Positions 61,869-64,000 of a DNA stretch of 64,000 bases are shown piece by piece. A program made the translations under genes and the position numbers. The first letter of the stretch is position 1. Each line of letters opens with the position of its first letter. The stretch is from Blasia pusilla (taxonomy: Eukaryota; Marchantiophyta; Marchantiopsida; Blasiales), in NCBI GenBank assembly GCA_050084515.1, contig CM114272.1, forward strand, positions 30,628,001 to 30,692,000, read 5' to 3'. The notes beneath the pieces were generated by a model. The model ran no database searches. It was not told where the DNA came from and saw only the letters and a program-made list of their open reading frames with translations.

Positions 61869-63803
61869 ATGGCGGTTCGACAGAGCTTCATGCGAGGAGA
61901 TGTTGGCGTGGTGTCGTTGTGTCCTCGGGATGGTGGTGGAATTCATTCATGCCGAGATGTGAATATTGGTAGATGCCGTTTTGGAGTGGATCGGAGTGCG
62001 GTGAGCCGGATCCTAGTAGCCGGAAGTGGAGACGGGAGAGGTCGATTAGACGCGTTGAGATCTCAGTCGGATCTGCTAGGAGAGCCGACTCAGTCAGAGG
62101 AGGAAGATTTCTGGAAGCGATGGCAGGAAGCCTGGCGCGTTCTTCTTGGGATTTCCCCTTCCCACACCGAGGTAGAAATCTGCACTTTGGTTGTTTAATC
62201 TTGGAGCCATCGAAATTGTGTGTGGAGCCCTCTGCGGATACTCGCCATAGCTAGCTAGAAGATTCTAGTTGAGCCCGTTATGATTGTAAAGTCAGTTTGC
62301 ATTATTTATCCGTCGATGGGAAGTTACTGTTAACACCCCACGGACATTTCATGTGATGGCAGTCATTGTAGAGGACCGAAGTTCAGTGTGTGTGACTGGG
62401 ATGGTACAGCTGTCTTCCCAAAGAGTTGTACTAGAAACAAGGAACAAGGAATTTGTCTGGACCCCTACCAATCAATCTATCCTTAGTTATGAAGTAGTCT
62501 GACGCAACGGTGCTGTTGTTTACGTTGGGAACTCTCACTTCTGAAGTAGCTCAATGTGAGCTGTCTGGTGATAGTTGGTTCCTGTGCCCATTACGCAGGG
62601 GATGTCCATGCGTCCCCGTCTAAAGATGGTTGGTGTCAATCGTCTCACTGAATGTGGCGTCCAAATCCTCCATGCACAATTGAAACATGGTTTTTGTTGG
62701 GTCCAAATTTCGAAGCTCACTGCAAGGAGTCTCGGTTCAAAGAAAGTATGTCACATGCCTCGGTTCGGGATGGTGCGTCAGTCGGTTTTAGTCTGCCTCA
62801 ATGAACAACTGAACTCGAACCAATTTTGTGCCGCACTTCTTGTTTGCATGGTCATTGCCACTTGTCTCTGGGCTTTCTAGAATGATGTCTTACAAGCTGG
62901 CTCCTTGCGTGAGATTCACTAATGCAAGAGCATGCCGTGGATTGTGTTGCGCGCAGCGTGAACGCGTTAAACAGAGGTTCAACATGTTGCTCGTCAGGGA
63001 TCGTGGGTTCAACTCCACCAACCTCGCTCGCTTATATAATGCGGTATAATTGCATCGCAACCCCTTTTCTTTTCATTGCCCCAAATTGTTGCCATTCATT
63101 GAAGATACAGTGGGTGCCCCTAAGAGCGTCGTTTCTTTTACTTTCCGGTGCTCTTTCTTTGACTGAGAGAAGTCAAGTTCCATGTTATAGGGTCGAAGTC
63201 AAACTTCTCTCAAACTACGGAACGAAGTTTCGACATTGTCTAATCATTCGCTTATTTGTGTGAACATCTTTGCCATGTCCCTATCCAGACTTCTGATGCA
63301 AGTAGTGGACGATAGGCGCGCTAATGTTTTGACCTTGTTGGTCAGGTTTCTGGCTTTCTTGTCTTAGCTGTTTTGTGGGAGCCTGCTCACATGTGATGCG
63401 TCACCCGATGGCCCTTTTGCAGGCAAAGGGCGCTATCAAAGAGCACGTCGAATTGGAACAAGACGAAGATGCAGAGGTCTTGTCGCTGGCTTTCTTTCTC
63501 TTCTGTCATCAGTGATCATGTGTAACACTCTAGAAGAATTTCACCAGTCTTTTGGAACCCCTCTCATGTCTATGGGATCATGTCCTGCTCCACCAACCTT
63601 AGCTTTTGCTAAGGTTTTCGCTATTGGACCGCGCAGGTGATGGCCGTCGTTGAAAGACTGGGAGAGTTGAGACTCGATTTTCGGGTGAAGAGGGTCAAGA
63701 GTGTTCTTTTGGATGAGCCATACTCCGACCAAGATTACTCAAACTTGGAGGAAAGATTTGCTATGAGCAATGACCAGGCGAGGAAAACCATGATTGTGCC
63801 GAG
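61869..63803 (+). CDS. Unrecognised multi-exon gene, possibly organelle-targeted
   Basis: Proposed exons 61869-62171, 63423-63476 and 63637-63803, the first two joins in phase 0. Exon 1 starts with Met and an Arg/Ser-rich, acid-poor N-terminus, then becomes conserved-looking: EEEDFWKRWQEAWRVLLGIS, with donor GAG|GTAGAA. Exon 2 gives AKGAIKEHVELEQDEDAE (acceptor TTTTGCAG). Exon 3 gives VVERLGELRLDFRVKRVKS and YSDQDYSNLEERFAMSNDQ. Text further right (PPDAVFRVMNERLADLREQQ, stop near 63941) may be another exon or a frameshifted continuation. I do not recognise the family. The donor of exon 2 is weak, and other exons could hide in the 1.25-kb gap. Confidence 0.4.
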
Positions 63804-64000
63804 GTAGCGCTACAGTCTCAGTTCGAGAGAAGCTCGAGGAGCAATGTACCCACCGATCTGGAACAGGCAACTCATACTCCACCTGACGCAGTCTTTCGCG
63901 TCATGAACGAAAGACTAGCTGATCTGCGCGAACAGCAATAACTAATATACTTCAAAACTCATTTATTCAGAGATGTTCAGTCAGCTCTAACTAATTATAT

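Noticed and set aside
62950-63050. GTGGGTTCAACTCCAC, looks like a tRNA T-arm.
   Set aside because: A five-pair stem with a seven-base loop cannot be formed, and no matching acceptor stem or anticodon arm is found.

Overview
The window looks like nuclear DNA of a land plant. Host genes are split by GT..AG introns, and they sit among Helitrons, Ty1/copia and Ty3/gypsy elements and long CA/CT/GA microsatellites. The host proteins recognised are a GH1 beta-glucosidase, a USE1 SNARE, a plastid-type peptide deformylase and a plant-type two-domain sulfurtransferase. The lineage cannot be fixed from the sequence alone; a non-flowering plant is plausible but uncertain.

Layout. 1-4073 (-): GH1 beta-glucosidase, C-terminus outside the window. 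4074-8197: spacer with a ~135-bp triplicated repeat and unresolved plus-strand open frames. 8198-9328 (-): intronless USE1-type SNARE with an enlarged middle. 9329-14628: repeats, small Helitron remnants, a microsatellite. 14629-18417 (+): gypsy element A, internally deleted. 19782-21589 (+): peptide deformylase. 21827-26323 (-): sulfurtransferase, with complete exon structure from its proposed start. About 26.9-34.9 kb (-): decayed autonomous Helitron (RepHel). 35412-45234 (+): decayed Ty1/copia element D, whose 3' LTR is split by gypsy element C (40661-45211, -). 45396-55169 (+): near full-length gypsy element B. 55.2-61.8 kb: AT-rich Helitron debris and microsatellites. 61869-63803 (+): exons of an unrecognised gene.

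Most interesting are the gypsy elements. Element B carries gag, protease, a C5 cytosine methyltransferase domain (motifs I, IV, VI-like, VIII, IX/X in order, DNMT3-like), reverse transcriptase, RNase H, DDE integrase and then a PHD finger. Element C, from a diverged subfamily on the other strand, keeps the same integrase-PHD end. A and C do not have ordinary LTRs. Their repeats are arranged A1-internal-B1-A2-B2, like the split direct repeats of PAT/Ngaro elements, yet the pol has an integrase and both copies sit between short target duplications. For C the duplication is checked against the other LTR of the copia element it interrupted. The combination of a DNA-methylation writer, a chromatin-reader finger and split terminal repeats in one gypsy lineage is the candidate undescribed system here. 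All three copies are decayed.
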